From: Leptospira abararensis
Lineage (GTDB): Bacteria > Spirochaetota > Leptospiria > Leptospirales > Leptospiraceae
Reading direction: 5' to 3'
Assembly: GCF_016918735.1 (NCBI RefSeq)
Contig: NZ_JAFFPR010000007.1
Location: 186,001-250,000 of the forward strand
Length of the DNA: 64,000 nt
This document shows positions 7,657-14,216 of the stretch, one piece after another. Position 1 is the first letter of the stretch. Every line of letters begins with the position of its first letter. Made by a program: the position numbers and the translations under genes. The notes under the pieces were generated by a model that was given only the letters and a program-made list of their open reading frames with translations, was not told the DNA's origin and did not search any database.

Positions 7657-7929
7657 CTATTGTTCTTTCAGTTTTCCTGTAACATACTGATGTAAGATAC
7701 TAGAAACTAAGGTTTGGTAAGGAATCCCAACCTCGAGAGCTTTCGTTTTCAACAAAAGGATATCTTTACCTGCAATACGAATATTCATTCTTTTGTCTTT
7801 GGCTAACGTATTTTTGGCAGCAGACTTTAGTTTTTTTAAATAAACGGTCTTACTAGAAATAGATTTCCATTCATTTTTTTTTAATGAAAGTTCTAACTCC
7901 TTTTCTTCTTTAGTTAGTTTCAGTTTCAT
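7657..7929 (-). CDS. CopG-type antitoxin of a BrnT-like toxin-antitoxin pair
   Basis: A 90-residue protein expected to bind the toxin encoded upstream and repress the operon. The C-terminal half carries a ribbon-helix-helix: RMNIRIAGKDILLLKTKALE (strand and first helix) and GIPYQTLVSSILHQYVTGKL (second helix), a signature of the COG5304-type antitoxins that pair with COG2929/BrnT-like toxins. The N-terminal half is Lys/Glu rich with EWKSISSKTVYLKKLKSAAKNT (in part), the toxin-binding part in that family. The ATG at 7929 directly follows the toxin stop codon. Confidence 0.83.
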   Translation of the reverse strand: MKLKLTKEEKELELSLKKNEWKSISSKTVYLKKLKSAAKNTLAKDKRMNIRIAGKDILLLKTKALEVGIPYQTLVSSILHQYVTGKLKEQ

Positions 7930-8256
7930 CTAGTCCACCTCTGGAAAATAAATTTTCGAGTATTTTCTGGAAGGATATGCCGTTTTCAGAAAAAAAGAAC
8001 TTCTGTTTTCGATTGCCGGAACAATCCAAGCATAACCATCGATATTTACGATGATGATTATTTGATTTGGATATTTTTCAAAATTGGAATGTTCCAAAAT
8101 ATCTAGAATTTGCCCAGCTTCTATTTCAATCACGATTCGCTCAAAGGAAATATTTCGCTCTGAATTCAGTAATTTGTTCTTTTGATGATCCCAATCAAAA
8201 TTCACTTTTCCAATACCACATTCAAGTGTGCCTTTTGTCAATACATAATACATCAA
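7930..8256 (-). CDS. BrnT-like (COG2929) ribonuclease toxin
   Basis: The core sequence FDWDHQKNKLLNSERNISFE, the hydrophobic strands IIIIVNIDGYAWIVPAIE and the terminal LKTAYPSRKYSKIY match the BrnT-like toxin family, which are small RelE-fold ribonucleases. The frame opens at ATG 8256 (108 aa), but family alignment suggests that translation may begin at the GTG at 8205 (VNFDWDHQKN, 91 aa), preceded by GGA; a TTGACA at 8236-8241 on the minus strand would then be a -35 box lying inside the longer frame. The gene order toxin then antitoxin is that of brnTA-type operons. Confidence 0.8.
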   Translation of the reverse strand: MMYYVLTKGTLECGIGKVNFDWDHQKNKLLNSERNISFERIVIEIEAGQILDILEHSNFEKYPNQIIIIVNIDGYAWIVPAIENRSSFFLKTAYPSRKYSKIYFPEVD

Positions 8257-8304
8257 GGTTTCGTTCTATGGAAATAGAATGAGATGTCGGATAAAAGAGA
8301 CTAA

Positions 8305-8380
8305 GCGAAAGGGATACGGCGGGCTTGGTCTGACGTATGTCAGACGGAAGCGTGAGCGCACCCCAGAGTAGCCCGGTCCC
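8305..8380 (+). repeat. Structured intergenic repeat, copy A
   Basis: This 76-base segment is about 80 percent identical to the reverse complement of 37343-37413. Conserved blocks are GGGATACGGCGGGC at the left end, GACGGAAGCG in the middle and CCCCAGAGTAGCCCGGTCCC at the right end. The ends can pair (GGGA-CGG-GGGC with GCCCGGTCCC). Between them is a perfect hairpin, TCTGAC GTAT GTCAGA at about 8329-8344, whose sequence differs from the other copy although the hairpin is kept. It lies between a toxin-antitoxin pair and a tRNA gene. Confidence 0.85.
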
Positions 8381-8389
8381 GATGAACTA

Positions 8390-8660
8390 AAAAGAATGGA
8401 TCGCCAAATGGTTGTTATGTTTTTTCAGGAGATGGGTTCGGGATTCGCCCAGGGAAAAATTTCGTACCCAGGAGGGAATCGACCTCGCCGCTGCCAACAC
8501 TTCCTGTGTTGCCTGCGCTTTGAGGCACGGTTTTGTTCGCCTGACTCCCATCCGGGTCGGCTTGTCCAAACCATTGCTCCCTATGGGTCGCAACGTTTTG
8601 GCTCACAAAACTGTTCGATTCTCAACTTTCTTTAGTTAGATGAATTTTGAATTAATTTAG
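8390..8660. other. GC-rich non-coding island between repeat A and tRNA-Arg
   Basis: Roughly 270 bases are clearly richer in G+C than the flanks. Short open frames occur on both strands in several frames but overlap each other and show no family features, so I judge the stretch non-coding. It contains several short inverted repeats (CAACAC/GTGTTG around 8494-8510; TTTTGG/CAAAA near 8597-8610) and, at 8468-8482, a copy of the tRNA-Arg 3' end. No promoter or terminator could be assigned. It may be a structured RNA or the remnant of an integration event at the tRNA. Confidence 0.55.
8468..8482. repeat. Direct repeat of the tRNA-Arg 3' end
   Basis: CCAGGAGGGAATCGA at 8468-8482 is identical to 8676-8690 inside the tRNA-Arg gene, 208 bases away in the same orientation. 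Similarity continues to the left beyond the tRNA end (GGAAAAATTTCGTACCC compared with GGAAAATTTTGGTGCCCC), so about 35 bases including the trailer are duplicated. A copied tRNA 3' end is what a site-specific integration or a partial tandem duplication leaves behind. Confidence 0.75.
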
Positions 8661-8668
8661 GAAAATTT

Positions 8669-8743
8669 TGGTGCCCCAGGAGGGAATCGAACCCCCACTG
8701 TCGGTTCCGAAGACCGATGTTCTATCCGTTGAACTACCAGGGC
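8669..8743 (-). tRNA. tRNA-Arg(TCG)
   Basis: The minus strand folds into a standard 75-nt tRNA with encoded CCA. Acceptor arms are GCCCTGG and CTGGGGC; the D arm is GTTC-AACGGATA-GAAC; the anticodon stem is TCGGT/ACCGA with loop CTTCGGA, giving anticodon TCG (positions 34-36); the T arm is GGGGG-TTCGATT-CCCTC. It reads CGA codons. It lies 18 bases after the stop of the minus-strand gene ending at 8762 and may be transcribed with it. Confidence 0.96.
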
Positions 8744-8761
8744 ATGGTGTTGGATGTAATG

Positions 8762-9604
8762 TCAGGATAGGTGGGGGCTGTCTTCGGGCAAATGATTTTT
8801 TGGAGGGCTTAGGCTCATACGAATGATGTAGAGGGCAAGGAGGATGGTCCAACCGATAAGAAAAAATCGAAGGAGTAGGAAAACGTAATAGATTGGTTTT
8901 GCCTCCCCTGGGACGATAAAGATAGTTAAGTCATTGGCCGTGATAATCTGAGAACCTGGGAATTTTTTACGGATCGAATCAAAGGCTTTTCGAAAGTCAC
9001 CGAGCCTTTCAGAAGGATCTAAATGAAAATCATTGGTGTAGCGCAAAGATCCTTCGTCACCAAAGGCATAAAAACGAGACTCCCATCCCAGAAAACTGAA
9101 TTCTGCTGGAAAGGAACCGGGGGGATTCTTTAAGAAAAAATAAACGGTTCCCCTATCATAAGGGAAAGAGGGAATTTGGCCTTCGAGTCTTAACTTCTCT
9201 TTGCTAAACCCATCTTCGTAAAAATCAGACCAATCTCCCCATTGGTAGACCGTTCCCGTTTCTTCTTTCCATAAAAATCCCCCAAGACTTGGAAGTTCTT
9301 CGAGTACATCGGTTAAAGCAGTGAGTTTTTGGTTCTTTGTTTTGACATCGTTTGCTGTGACCAAATGGGAACGAAGAAGATTTTTTAATTGGATACGAAG
9401 GTCTCTTACCTCTCCGCTATTGGTTTCTATGATTCTTTTGCGAATCTCAGTTTCTTCTTTCCTAAATGGGTTGGAAAAGACAACTTCAGAAAGGGAATAA
9501 ATGAATTCAGTAAATGGATCCAAAGAATCGGTTTGGCTTTGCGCAAAACTCCGTTCGGCACCTACCAAAGATAAGAATAGGAGGATTAAAAAATAGATTC
9601 TCAT
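8762..9604 (-). CDS. Hypothetical secreted protein with C-terminal membrane anchor
   Basis: The frame extends further upstream, but the ATG at 9604 gives a signal peptide (MRIYFLILLFLSLVGAERSFAQ) and is preceded by AGAG-type purines, so the product is taken as 280 residues. After the signal comes a polar domain with a predicted helical N-terminal part (RKEETEIRKRIIETNSGEVRD) and an alpha/beta C-terminal part (FRKAFDSIRKKFPGSQIITANDLTIFIVPG), then a hydrophobic segment near residues 240-265 (YYVFLLLRFFLIGWTILLAL). No known family is recognised. It diverges from the HIT gene with only 32 bases between the starts. Confidence 0.78.
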   Translation of the reverse strand: MRIYFLILLFLSLVGAERSFAQSQTDSLDPFTEFIYSLSEVVFSNPFRKEETEIRKRIIETNSGEVRDLRIQLKNLLRSHLVTANDVKTKNQKLTALTDVLEELPSLGGFLWKEETGTVYQWGDWSDFYEDGFSKEKLRLEGQIPSFPYDRGTVYFFLKNPPGSFPAEFSFLGWESRFYAFGDEGSLRYTNDFHLDPSERLGDFRKAFDSIRKKFPGSQIITANDLTIFIVPGEAKPIYYVFLLLRFFLIGWTILLALYIIRMSLSPPKNHLPEDSPHLS

Positions 9605-9636
9605 CTCTTTATGTATCGGCCAAAATGGGAAGAATG

Positions 9637-9993
9637 ATGAACTGTCCCATCTGTGAAGCCCATAAAAATGAAACCCAAATCCTCTTTCAAAACGAGAACT
9701 GGATCCTCCGAAAAGCAGACCAAAACCTGGAAGGGTATCTCTACATGGAACACCGCAATCATGTGGAGTCATGGTTTGGGTTGGGGCTTAGCGAGTTTGA
9801 AACTTATGGGCGTGCTTTACATAAAGCAACGGAGATCTTAAAAGAATACAACCCGGAAAAAATGTACATAGTTGCCATTGCAGAGAAAGTTCCTCATCTT
9901 CATGTGCATTTGATTCCGCGTTACCAAAACCAGGATAAAGGAATCGATCATATCGCCAAAGCCACAGGTCCCGGTTTTCCGAGGCCCATGTAA
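9637..9993 (+). CDS. HIT family protein
   Basis: A 118-residue histidine-triad hydrolase/transferase of nucleotide conjugates. The HIT motif HLHVHLIPRY is at the C-terminal third, with the helix FETYGRALHKATEIL before it. The N-terminus has CPIC, a Cys pair that in HIT proteins often binds zinc. The frame is open from 9514, but the ATG at 9637 (MNCPICEAHK) has GGGA six bases upstream and gives the usual HIT length; ATGs at 9625 and 9634 are alternatives. A second HIT gene lies at 35278. Substrate is unknown. Confidence 0.9.
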   Translation: MNCPICEAHKNETQILFQNENWILRKADQNLEGYLYMEHRNHVESWFGLGLSEFETYGRALHKATEILKEYNPEKMYIVAIAEKVPHLHVHLIPRYQNQDKGIDHIAKATGPGFPRPM

Positions 9994-10051
9994 AAGAGGA
10001 ATCGGAAAAAAAGAATAGGTTTTTTTAGATTTTTACTTACAATCTTCGGTT

Positions 10052-10807
10052 GTGGTTTTAGATAGACATCCGATCAACCAAATTCCCAAACATTCGACAA
10101 GTGACCTTACGGATTTACAGGAACGATTCTTTTTGTTACAGAGAGAAAGTTATAAACAAAAGATTGCTCATATTTTTCTAATAGAGGGATTTTCTTCGAC
10201 TGGAAAAGGATCCATTTTACAATCCTTGACCATTCGTTTGGATCCGCGAAAGTTTAAGGTGTATTCTCCCTATGTCCATCAATCAGAAGATAGAGGATAT
10301 CCCTTCCTTTGGAATTTCTGGCGAGTGGTTCCTCGTTACGGTGAGTTTTTGTTTTATCTCAATACTTACTATAGTCGCTTGGCATACCTTCGATCTGAGA
10401 AAAAAATCAACCTTTCTGAATACGACCACAGGCTACTTTCGATTCTGAACACGGAACGGATTCTTTCCAAAGACAAAATCATCGTTCATAAATTCTTTTT
10501 GCATATTTCTAAAAAAGACCAAAAGAAACGCCTGCAAGATTCTAAAAAAAAGAAAAAAGAATGGGAACTTTCTGCTTTTGATAAAGACCAAGGAGAACAT
10601 TACAACCGTTACTTTGAGATTTTCGATTCTATTTTGAATTCTTCTCGAACCGTTGACTCCCCATGGAAAATCATCACAAGTGAGAAAAAGGAAGATACAA
10701 AACTCTTAGTCTTCGAAGCCATTCTCGAACGATTGGAAAAAATCCTGGAATACGACTCTCGCCTCGCACTCCAGTCAATCAATCACGGAATGGAGCTTAT
10801 CCCATGA
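10052..10807 (+). CDS. Degenerate PPK2 domain protein, N-terminal half of a split class II PPK2
   Basis: A 251-residue protein with the PPK2 P-loop kinase fold. The Walker A equivalent is EGFSSTGKGS (about residues 45-54), keeping GKG but lacking the catalytic Asp of the usual GxDAAGKGG. The Walker B position reads FYLNTYYSRL instead of IFDRSYYGRV, so both the Asp and Arg are gone. The lid region IVHKFFLHISKKDQKKRLQ is recognisable but the Arg-rich lid is Lys-rich. The start is a GTG. Its stop overlaps the ATG of the next PPK2 gene as ATGA. In fused class II PPK2 enzymes (polyphosphate:AMP phosphotransferases) the N-terminal domain is likewise degenerate, and 251 plus 246 residues equals the usual fused length. 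Confidence 0.82.
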   Translation: MVLDRHPINQIPKHSTSDLTDLQERFFLLQRESYKQKIAHIFLIEGFSSTGKGSILQSLTIRLDPRKFKVYSPYVHQSEDRGYPFLWNFWRVVPRYGEFLFYLNTYYSRLAYLRSEKKINLSEYDHRLLSILNTERILSKDKIIVHKFFLHISKKDQKKRLQDSKKKKKEWELSAFDKDQGEHYNRYFEIFDSILNSSRTVDSPWKIITSEKKEDTKLLVFEAILERLEKILEYDSRLALQSINHGMELIP

Positions 10808-11544
10808 AACAGAACCATTCTCAAAATAGAATCTTACATTTAAACCAGTTAGACCAAAAACAAATCTTACCACCTGAAGAATACCAAGCGAAAATGAAGG
10901 TATTAAAAAATCGAATCAGGGAACTCACATTCTTATCGAAAGAGAAAGATAGGCCCGTATTGTTTGTTTTTGAAGGTTGGGATGCTGCGGGCAAAGGGGG
11001 TGCGATTCGGCGTCTAACCCAAGAGATCGACCCCAGATTATTTGAAGTCCATAATATCTCAGCACCTAATTCAGAAGAGATCCAACACCACTACTTGTGG
11101 AGGTTTTGGAACCGAATTCCCCAAAAAGGCCATATCGGAATCTTTGATCGATCTTACTACGGTCGTGTTCTTGTGGAACGAGTGGAAGGCTTTGCTACTG
11201 AATCGGAATGGTCAAGGGCTTACGAAGAGATCCTTTTATTTGAGGAACAACTCTTGAGTTTTGGAACCATCGTCATCAAGTTTTGGCTTCATATCACTTC
11301 CGAGGAACAATTGTTACGTTTCGAAACAAGAAAAAATGATCCCCTAAAACGTTGGAAACTCACAGAAGAAGACTGGAGGAATCGAGATAAATGGTCTCTT
11401 TACGAAGAGGCCGCAAATCAAATGTTTCAAAAAACCGATGCCCCCAAAGCTCCTTGGTTTTTGGTACCGGCCAATGACAAATACTTTGCCAGAACCATGA
11501 TTTTGGAAGCCGTCTGCAACCGACTTGAGGAAGAACTCAAATGA
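10804..11544 (+). CDS. PPK2 family polyphosphate kinase, active-type domain
   Basis: A 246-residue PPK2 that should transfer phosphate between polyphosphate and a nucleotide in the cytoplasm. All catalytic motifs are present: Walker A EGWDAAGKGGAIRRL (about residues 57-71), HYLWRFWNRIPQKG, Walker B IFDRSYYGRVLVERVEGF (about 118-135), lid RFETRKNDPLKRWKLTEEDW. Together with the degenerate partner just upstream (ATGA overlap), it looks like the C-terminal half of a class II PPK2, which makes ADP from AMP; if it works alone it could be a class I or III enzyme. Assignment to the family is firm, nucleotide preference is inference. Confidence 0.93.
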   Translation: MKQNHSQNRILHLNQLDQKQILPPEEYQAKMKVLKNRIRELTFLSKEKDRPVLFVFEGWDAAGKGGAIRRLTQEIDPRLFEVHNISAPNSEEIQHHYLWRFWNRIPQKGHIGIFDRSYYGRVLVERVEGFATESEWSRAYEEILLFEEQLLSFGTIVIKFWLHITSEEQLLRFETRKNDPLKRWKLTEEDWRNRDKWSLYEEAANQMFQKTDAPKAPWFLVPANDKYFARTMILEAVCNRLEEELK

Positions 11545-11712
11545 ATGTTGAATCGGACAAGACCGCTTCAATTCCAAGATATGTAATCTTTAACGAGTAA
11601 TATTAGATGAAAAATAAGGCATATTCATTTTTCCAAGTTAAAAATCTTTCAATTGGCCTTTACCAGTATACTGCTATTTCACGAAAGATCAGAATGTAAT
11701 AACCAAAAATTT

Positions 11713-11940
11713 CTATAAGAGGTGCGGAAAATTGCAAATTTGAGCATAACAGGGAATACATTCTTGGAAAATTATTTCATCAGATTTTTCGGGAGCATTG
11801 TTTTTTTGAACTAAATAACAATTAAGAAAAGATTCTCCCCGCCTTTCTGTTGTTTTATCTTCTTCTTTTTGATTACGACAGTTAACAAAAATAAATATTA
11901 CAAAAACAATACATAGATAAAATAGATTTAGTTTCTTCAT
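11713..11940 (-). CDS. Small putative lipoprotein
   Basis: A 75-residue protein beginning MKKLNLFYLCIVFVIFIFVNC, a lipoprotein signal with Cys21 in an F-V-N-C lipobox. The mature part is short and has four further cysteines (NCYLV, ECIPCYAQIC), which could form disulfides. No family recognised. It is flanked by non-coding sequence on both sides (11545-11712 holds no feature I can support) and diverges from another small Cys-containing exported protein. Confidence 0.6.
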   Translation of the reverse strand: MKKLNLFYLCIVFVIFIFVNCRNQKEEDKTTERRGESFLNCYLVQKNNAPEKSDEIIFQECIPCYAQICNFPHLL

Positions 11941-12031
11941 TAGGCAAATGGACTAAATTTTATTTTTTGATCAATAATTATTTTTAAATCAATTTCGATT
12001 AAAGGTTTCAAATTTTGCAGGATAAATTGAA

Positions 12032-12340
12032 ATGAATAGTATCTCTATGCGATTTACTTTGCCAGGTCCTTTTCTCATCTTCGTCTTTACTAGTTTGTTT
12101 CCACTTTTACCGAACCCAAAAAAGGCGTTTGATCCGGAAAAAGGAATCCATCCTTATTATTTGAACCAGATGAATGGATATAATCATGACGAATGCGAAG
12201 AAAAAAATAAGTGCAGAGCAGAATGTCCTGAAATTGTAAAAAGGTCTTGGTTTAACAAAGGACTCACTCAACTATACCTGAGAAAAGAATGCATTAGGAA
12301 ATGTGATGAGCTAACTTGCAAACTCAACAATTCACATTAA
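12032..12340 (+). CDS. Small exported Cys-rich protein
   Basis: A 102-residue protein with an N-terminal hydrophobic segment (MRFTLPGPFLIFVFTSLFPLL, using either ATG 12032 or the internal MRF) that may be a signal peptide. The remainder has six cysteines in closely spaced pairs: DECEEKNKCRAEC, KECIRKCDELTC. The C-x-x-x-x-x-C-x-x-x-C and C-x-x-x-C-x-x-x-x-C spacing suggests disulfide-linked helical hairpins. AGGA lies about ten bases before the start. Its stop overlaps that of the convergent lipoprotein gene by four bases. Confidence 0.6.
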   Translation: MNSISMRFTLPGPFLIFVFTSLFPLLPNPKKAFDPEKGIHPYYLNQMNGYNHDECEEKNKCRAECPEIVKRSWFNKGLTQLYLRKECIRKCDELTCKLNNSH

Positions 12341-12993
12341 TTCTCATAACTGTAAATTTTCAAATCCACAAAATCAAAATATTCCGAAACGGGACCACAA
12401 TAAAAAAATACAAACGGAAAAAGGACAGAGGGGCCAACCCAATGAAGAAGGGAATAATGACTTGATCGAATTTTTCCCCTACTGAGTTCTAATTCCAAAA
12501 CGCCTTTTTTGGATATTTGGAGAGGAGGACAAATGGCTTTGTTTTCATCGATCCATTTACAAGAATCTTTTAGATAGAATTCTAATGGATGAAATGGATC
12601 GAAGGGTTCCTTAAATTGAAACCCATGATAAATTTTCAAATCGCTAGATTTACAATTTTGAAAGGAACCTTCTCCGTAACTTACCTGGGAGATTGCATAG
12701 TAAGAGCCAGTATTTAATGCAATGGGGAGACTTTGGCGGGAAGGAGTTAGAAAGCCTGATTCCGTGATTAGGTCAGTGGGATGGCAGTCATAATCACTAT
12801 AACATTTGTTTGGATCTTGAAAAATTTTTGTACGAATGGAAAGATTCCCATCGTATAGGGATGTTTTGAATTTAAAATAACCGTAGTCGGCATTTGTAAG
12901 TTCGAATCTAGTGTTTTCTTTCTCAAAAAAACCGATACACCTAACGACCGACAGAAGTGCTACAAATAAGAAAGAATACGAAAATCGAATCAC
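12337..12993 (-). CDS. Putative lipoprotein of unknown function
   Basis: A 218-residue protein with signal MIRFSYSFLFVALLSVVRC, Cys19 being the likely lipidation site. The mature part contains paired cysteines (NKCYSDYDCHPTD, FQNCKSSD, DSCKWIDENKAICPP). A hydrophobic stretch near the C-terminus (LLHWVGPSVLFPFVFFYCGPV) could be a membrane anchor or a buried strand. No family is recognised. The gene lies in a cluster of three small Cys-containing exported proteins (11713-12993). Confidence 0.68.
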   Translation of the reverse strand: MIRFSYSFLFVALLSVVRCIGFFEKENTRFELTNADYGYFKFKTSLYDGNLSIRTKIFQDPNKCYSDYDCHPTDLITESGFLTPSRQSLPIALNTGSYYAISQVSYGEGSFQNCKSSDLKIYHGFQFKEPFDPFHPLEFYLKDSCKWIDENKAICPPLQISKKGVLELELSRGKIRSSHYSLLHWVGPSVLFPFVFFYCGPVSEYFDFVDLKIYSYEN

Positions 12994-13088
12994 CTAACCA
13001 TAACACTCCCACAGGGAAACCTATCGCAATACAAAATTAAATTCTTTTTCTGATTTACGCACAAGAAGGTAAGAAAAGCATATACTCA

Positions 13089-14078
13089 ATGATTCTGGAT
13101 CCATCGGTCAATTATGCACAAATGGTTTTAGACAACTCCACCGATGCCATTGTTCTGATGGGTCTTGATTATTCGGTTCTTGCCTTCAACCAGAATTTAG
13201 AAGATACCATCCATACATACTCTGGAAAAGTTCTGAAAATTGGGGATGACTACCGTAACTTTGTTACAGCAACAGACAAAGAAATTTTTTTCGAATTATT
13301 TCAAAAAGCTATATCCGGAAAGGGTGTCACCATCGAAAGGCTTGCCAGTCTTAACGAAATATCCATTTGGTTCGAATACAAAATGAATCCAACTTACAAC
13401 AAGGAAAAGACCTTATTTGGAGTTTGCCTTCGTGCCAAAAACATTGATGTTAGAAAAAAAATGGAAATTGCACTTTCGGAGAGCGAACAAAAATTCAGAA
13501 ACCTAATTGAATCCGCACCCAATCCCATCCTTATCGTGGATCAAAAAGGAAAAATTGTTCATTGTAACATAGAAACAGAAAATACATTTGGATTTTTGAA
13601 GGAAGAACTGATTGGTCAATCAGTAGAACTTCTTGTTCCTATCAAACATAGAGAAGGTCACGATAGGTTGTTAGCTGAATATTTCCAAGCTCCAAGACCC
13701 ATGCGAATCGGAAAAAATCAAGTTACCTCAGCAATTAAAAAGGATGGAACAGAAATCCAAGTGGAAGTGAGTTTGAATGGCTTTGTAGTTAACCAAACAA
13801 ACTACGTTTCCGCAATCATTGTGGATATCACAGAAAAACTGTTAGCTGACAATAAAATCAAAAACCAAATCTATGAATTGAAGGAAATTGCGAGAATCCA
13901 ATCTCATGAGATAAGAAGTCCACTAACTAACATTTTAGGTCTGATTGAACTTTTGGAATCAGGGATGCCCGAAGATACCGCTAGTGAAATTTATTCTTAT
14001 TTGCGAAAATCGGCAAAAGACTTAGACAGTATGGTTTGTGATATTGTAAAAAGAACAGCCATTAGCCTTTCTAAATAA
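13089..14078 (+). CDS. PAS-PAS-HisKA protein lacking a kinase ATPase domain
   Basis: A 329-residue cytoplasmic protein. A first PAS domain spans about residues 8-120, a second about 130-250 (ESEQKFRNLIESAPNPILIVD, typical PAS start). Residues 255-325 form a DHp/HisKA segment with the phospho-acceptor His273 in IARIQSHEIRSPLTNILGLI. The frame ends at 14078 and no HATPase_c motif (N, G1, G2 boxes) follows in the 138 bases to the next gene, which hold only an AT-rich spacer. It could accept phosphate from, or heterodimerise with, another kinase, for instance the multi-PAS kinase at 23549 whose H-box (SHNLRAPIANLMSL) is related. Natural variant or truncation cannot be decided from one genome. Confidence 0.85.
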   Translation: MILDPSVNYAQMVLDNSTDAIVLMGLDYSVLAFNQNLEDTIHTYSGKVLKIGDDYRNFVTATDKEIFFELFQKAISGKGVTIERLASLNEISIWFEYKMNPTYNKEKTLFGVCLRAKNIDVRKKMEIALSESEQKFRNLIESAPNPILIVDQKGKIVHCNIETENTFGFLKEELIGQSVELLVPIKHREGHDRLLAEYFQAPRPMRIGKNQVTSAIKKDGTEIQVEVSLNGFVVNQTNYVSAIIVDITEKLLADNKIKNQIYELKEIARIQSHEIRSPLTNILGLIELLESGMPEDTASEIYSYLRKSAKDLDSMVCDIVKRTAISLSK

Positions 14079-14150
14079 TCTAAATCGCAGATTATCCAAT
14101 TTATATCACACACCGAAAATTCGGTAGTTTACAAAATCGGGAATATTTCA

Positions 14151-14191
14151 AACTGTATACTTTCTATTTTTTCAACTGTATACATACAGTT
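14151..14191 (+). promoter_or_regulatory. Repeated inverted-repeat site upstream of the PhzF gene
   Basis: AACTGTATACATACAGTT at 14174-14191 is an inverted repeat with 8-bp arms AACTGTAT/ATACAGTT around AC. The decamer AACTGTATAC occurs again at 14151-14160, 23 bases upstream. The site ends 25 bases before the ATG at 14217. The arrangement resembles an operator with a full and a half site; the regulator is not known and not encoded next to it. Confidence 0.6.
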
Positions 14192-14216
14192 TTTTTTTAT
14201 CTGCTAGAATGTTTTT

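Noticed and set aside
8387..8640. Several overlapping short open frames on both strands in the GC-rich island
   Set aside because: They overlap each other in different frames, have no signal, domain or ribosome binding site, and the tRNA-like repeat inside argues for non-coding DNA.
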